From assembly GCA_030035585.1 (NCBI GenBank), contig CM057481.1, positions 54,631,128 through 54,695,127 on the forward strand: DNA of 64,000 nucleotides, in the 5' to 3' direction. This document shows positions 61,447-64,000 of this stretch, piece by piece; position 1 is the stretch's first letter, and every line of letters begins with the position of its first letter. Source of the stretch: Dugong dugon (taxonomy: Eukaryota > Chordata > Mammalia > Sirenia > Dugongidae). The translations under genes were made by a program, and so were the position numbers. The notes under the pieces were generated by a model that was not told where the DNA came from, did no database searches, and worked only from the letters and a program-made list of their open reading frames with translations.

Positions 61447-64000
61447 ATGACAACAATAAACTCACATCTATCAATAATTACACCGATTGTAAATGGCCTA
61501 AATGGACCCATAAAGAGACACAGAGTGATAGAATGGATAAAAAAAGAGGATCCATCAACATGCTGTCTACAAGAGACAAACCTTAGAAACAAAGACATAA
61601 ATTTATTAAAAATCAAAGGATTGGAAAAAATATATCAAGCAAACACCCACCAAAAAAGAGCAGGAGTGGCAATACTAATCTCAGATAAAACAGACTTAAA
61701 ACAAAATCAACCATAAAAGACAAAGAAGGGCACTATATCATGATTAAACAGACAATCAGTCTGAAGACATAACCATAATAAATATCTACACACCCAATGA
61801 CTGGGCTGTAAAATACATAAAACAAACTTTAACAGCATTGAAAAGAGAAACTGACAGTTCCACTATAATAGTAGGAGACTTCAACACACCACTCTCAGTA
61901 AAGGACAGAACATCTAGAAAGAAACTCACCAAAGATACAGAAAATCTAAAGGCCACAATCAGCCAACTTGAACTCATAGACATATATAGAACACTACACC
62001 CAACAGCTGCAAAGTACACATTCTTTTCCAATGCACATAGAACGTTCTCCAGAATAGATCATATCTTAGACCACAAAGCAACCCTGAACAAAATCCAAAA
62101 CACTGAGATAATATAAAGTATCTTCTCTGATCACAACACCATCAAAGTAGAAATTAAAAAGAGAAAGAGCAAGGGGAAAAAAATCAATTTCATAGAAACT
62201 AAATAAACACCCTGCTTAAAAACTACTGGCTAATAGATGAAATCACAGATGGAATCAAAAAATTCCTAGAATCAATTGAGAATGAAAATATATCATACTA
62301 AAACCTTTGGGAAACAGCAAAGGCAGTGATCAGAAGTCAATTTATAACAACAGATGCATGCAACAAAAAAGAAGAAACAAAATCAAAACACTAGCTATAT
62401 ACTTCGAACAAGTAGAAAGAGAACAGCAAAAGAAGCCTATAGCCACCAGAAGAAAGGAAATAATAACGATCAGAGCAGAAATAAATGAAATATAGTATAG
62501 AAAAACAATAGAAAGAAATCAAGAAAACCAAAAGCTGCTTCTTTGAAAGGATCAACAAAATCTACACACCACTAGCCAAACTGACAAAAGAAAAACAGGA
62601 GAGGATGCAAATAACCCAAATATGAAATGTAATGAAGGACATTACAAAAGATCCAACTGAAATAAAAAGGATTATAACAGAATATTACAAAAAAACTATA
62701 CTCCAACAAATTTGTAAACCTAGAGGAAATGGATAAATTTCTAGAAACACACTACCTACCCAAACTACCACAAAGTGCTGTTGAAAATATGAACAGACCC
62801 ATAACAAGAGAAGAGATTGAAAAGATAATGATAAAAAAAAAGAAACTCCCAACAAAAAAAAAAAGCCCTGCCCAGATGGCTTCACTGGAAAATTCTACCA
62901 AACATTCAGAGAAGAGCTTATACTAGTACTACTCAAAGTATTTCAGAACCTAGAAAAAGGAAGGGATACTTACAAATTCATTCTATGAAGTCAGCATAAC
63001 CCCAATACCAAAACTAGGCAAAGACACCACAAAAAAAAGAAAATTATAGACCAATCTCTCTCATGAATATAGATGCAAAAATTCTCAACAAAATTCTAGC
63101 CAATAGAATTCAGATTCATACAAAAAAAATAATACACCACAACCAATTAGGATTCATACCAGGTATGCAAGGATGGTTCAATATTAGAAAATCAATCAAC
63201 GTAATCCACCACATAAATAAAATAAAATAATCATATGATCATCTCAATCGATGCAGAAAAGGCATTCGACAAAGTCCAACACCTATTCCTGATAAAAACT
63301 CTCAATAAAATAGGTATAGAAGGGAAATTCCTCAGCATAATAAAGGGCATCTATACAAAACCACAGCCAGCATCATTCTTAATGGAGAGAAGCTGAAAAC
63401 ATTCCCCTTGAGAACAGGAATAAGATGAGGATGTCCTTTATCACCACTCCTATCTAACATTCTACTGCAAGTCCTAGCTAAAGAAATAAGGCAAGAAAAA
63501 GAAATACAGGGCATCTGTATTGGTAAGGAGGAGGTAAAACTGTCCCTATTTGCAGATGATACACTATATATAGAAAATCCAAAAGATTCCACAAGAAAAC
63601 TACTGGAACTAATAGAAAGATTCGGCAGAGTAGCAGGATACAAGATAAACATACAAAAATCAGTGGGATTCCTATACACCAACAAAGAGAATGATGAAAA
63701 GGAAATCAGGAAAAATAATACCATTTAAAATTGCCCTTAAAAAAATAAAATATAGGAATAAATCTAACCAAGGATGTAAAACACCTATACAAAGAAAACT
63801 ATAAAACACTACTGCAAAAAATCAAAAGGGATCTAAATAAATGGAAAAGCCTACCATGCTCATGGATGGGTAGACTCAACATTCTGAAAATGAAAATTCT
63901 ATCCAAAGCAATCTACAAATACAATGCAATCCCAATCCAAATATCAACAACATTCTTTAAAGACATGGAAAAAAACAATCATTAACTTTATATGGAAAGG
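61447..64000 (+). pseudogene. L1 ORF2 (endonuclease and reverse transcriptase), disrupted and truncated by the window
   Basis: The endonuclease half shows NGLNGPIKRHRVIEWIKKED with CLQET, IIVGDFNTPLSVKDR (about 61865), RIDHILDH and, out of frame, SDHNTIKVEI. The RT half shows a [15 protein letters not shown] block (about 63150), [13 protein letters not shown] (63240-63280), CPLSPLLSN and FADDT at 63549-63563. There are many stops and frameshifts (for example after 61716, 62116 and in the R-stop-GCPLSP motif at about 63427). Inactive. The zinc-knuckle end lies beyond the edge. Confidence 0.9.

Larger units (their letters stand above)
58705..64000 (+). mobile_element. L1 LINE with 5'UTR, decayed, running off the window
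   Basis: The 5' end reads 'ggaggtggggcagagccaacacggtgc', the usual kind of L1 promoter start, so the copy was probably full length at insertion. The 5'UTR with T-rich tracts runs to about 59840, ORF1 remains lie at 59848-61027, and ORF2 remains from 61447. The 3' end is outside. It is antisense to MITF transcription. Confidence 0.92.

Noticed and set aside
63332..63724. 130-residue open frame on the minus strand
   Set aside because: It is antisense to the L1 reverse transcriptase including the FADDT motif; no independent coding evidence.
32660..64000. Another MITF alternative first exon in the upstream intron
   Set aside because: In human the next first exon (1B) lies more than 50 kb upstream of 1M. 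I looked for a matching coding start with a donor in phase with exon 2 and found none I could support.

Overview
This is a piece of a placental-mammal nuclear genome, most likely from an afrotherian such as an elephant or another paenungulate. The repeats suggest this: about twenty tRNA-derived SINEs of the AfroSINE type, four copies of an RTE-class LINE whose 3' tail these SINEs share, and a second SINE family with a tRNA-Gly-like head and the same tail. The species call is inference from repeat families, since no database search was possible.

The only protein-coding host gene I can support is MITF (microphthalmia-associated transcription factor), on the minus strand. The window holds the whole coding sequence of the melanocyte isoform MITF-M, rebuilt from splice junctions: exon 1M (32194-32226), exon 2 (30929-31156), exon 3 (29801-29884), exon 4 (27554-27649), exon 5 (18542-18659), exon 6 (16419-16493, with an internal alternative acceptor at 16475), exon 7 (9438-9513), exon 8 (5953-6100) and exon 9 (CDS 1248-1649). 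Every intron is GT..AG, all phases agree, and the total is 1260 nt, or 419 codons plus stop, the length known for human MITF-M(+). The first 1247 bases are 3'UTR that runs off the left edge. A melanocyte promoter module (TATA-like element, CRE, LEF1/TCF site, PAX3- and SOX10-type sites) lies at about 32350-32660.

From about 32.7 kb to the right edge the sequence should be the long intron between the upstream alternative first exons (1A, 1H, 1B and others, not in the window) and exon 1M. It is mostly transposon fossils. They include a nested stack at 39.4-44.95 kb (L2 containing a MER5-like hAT and an RTE, which itself contains an almost full-length Tigger1), an ERVL-type solitary LTR, several MER20, MIR and L2 relics, and the 5' two thirds or more of a decayed L1 from 58.7 kb to the edge. 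A non-repeat island at 47.7-48.25 kb, about 15.5 kb upstream of the M promoter, carries clustered SOX-type sites and a CACGTG E-box. It is a good candidate for the known distal melanocyte enhancer.

I found no CRISPR array, operon, intact mobile-element gene or unfamiliar multi-gene system. The most unusual items are the Tigger1-in-RTE insertion, a perfect 20-bp inverted duplication at the edge of a MITE (34993-35036), the candidate enhancer, and a SINE ending 40 bp from the exon 8 donor.
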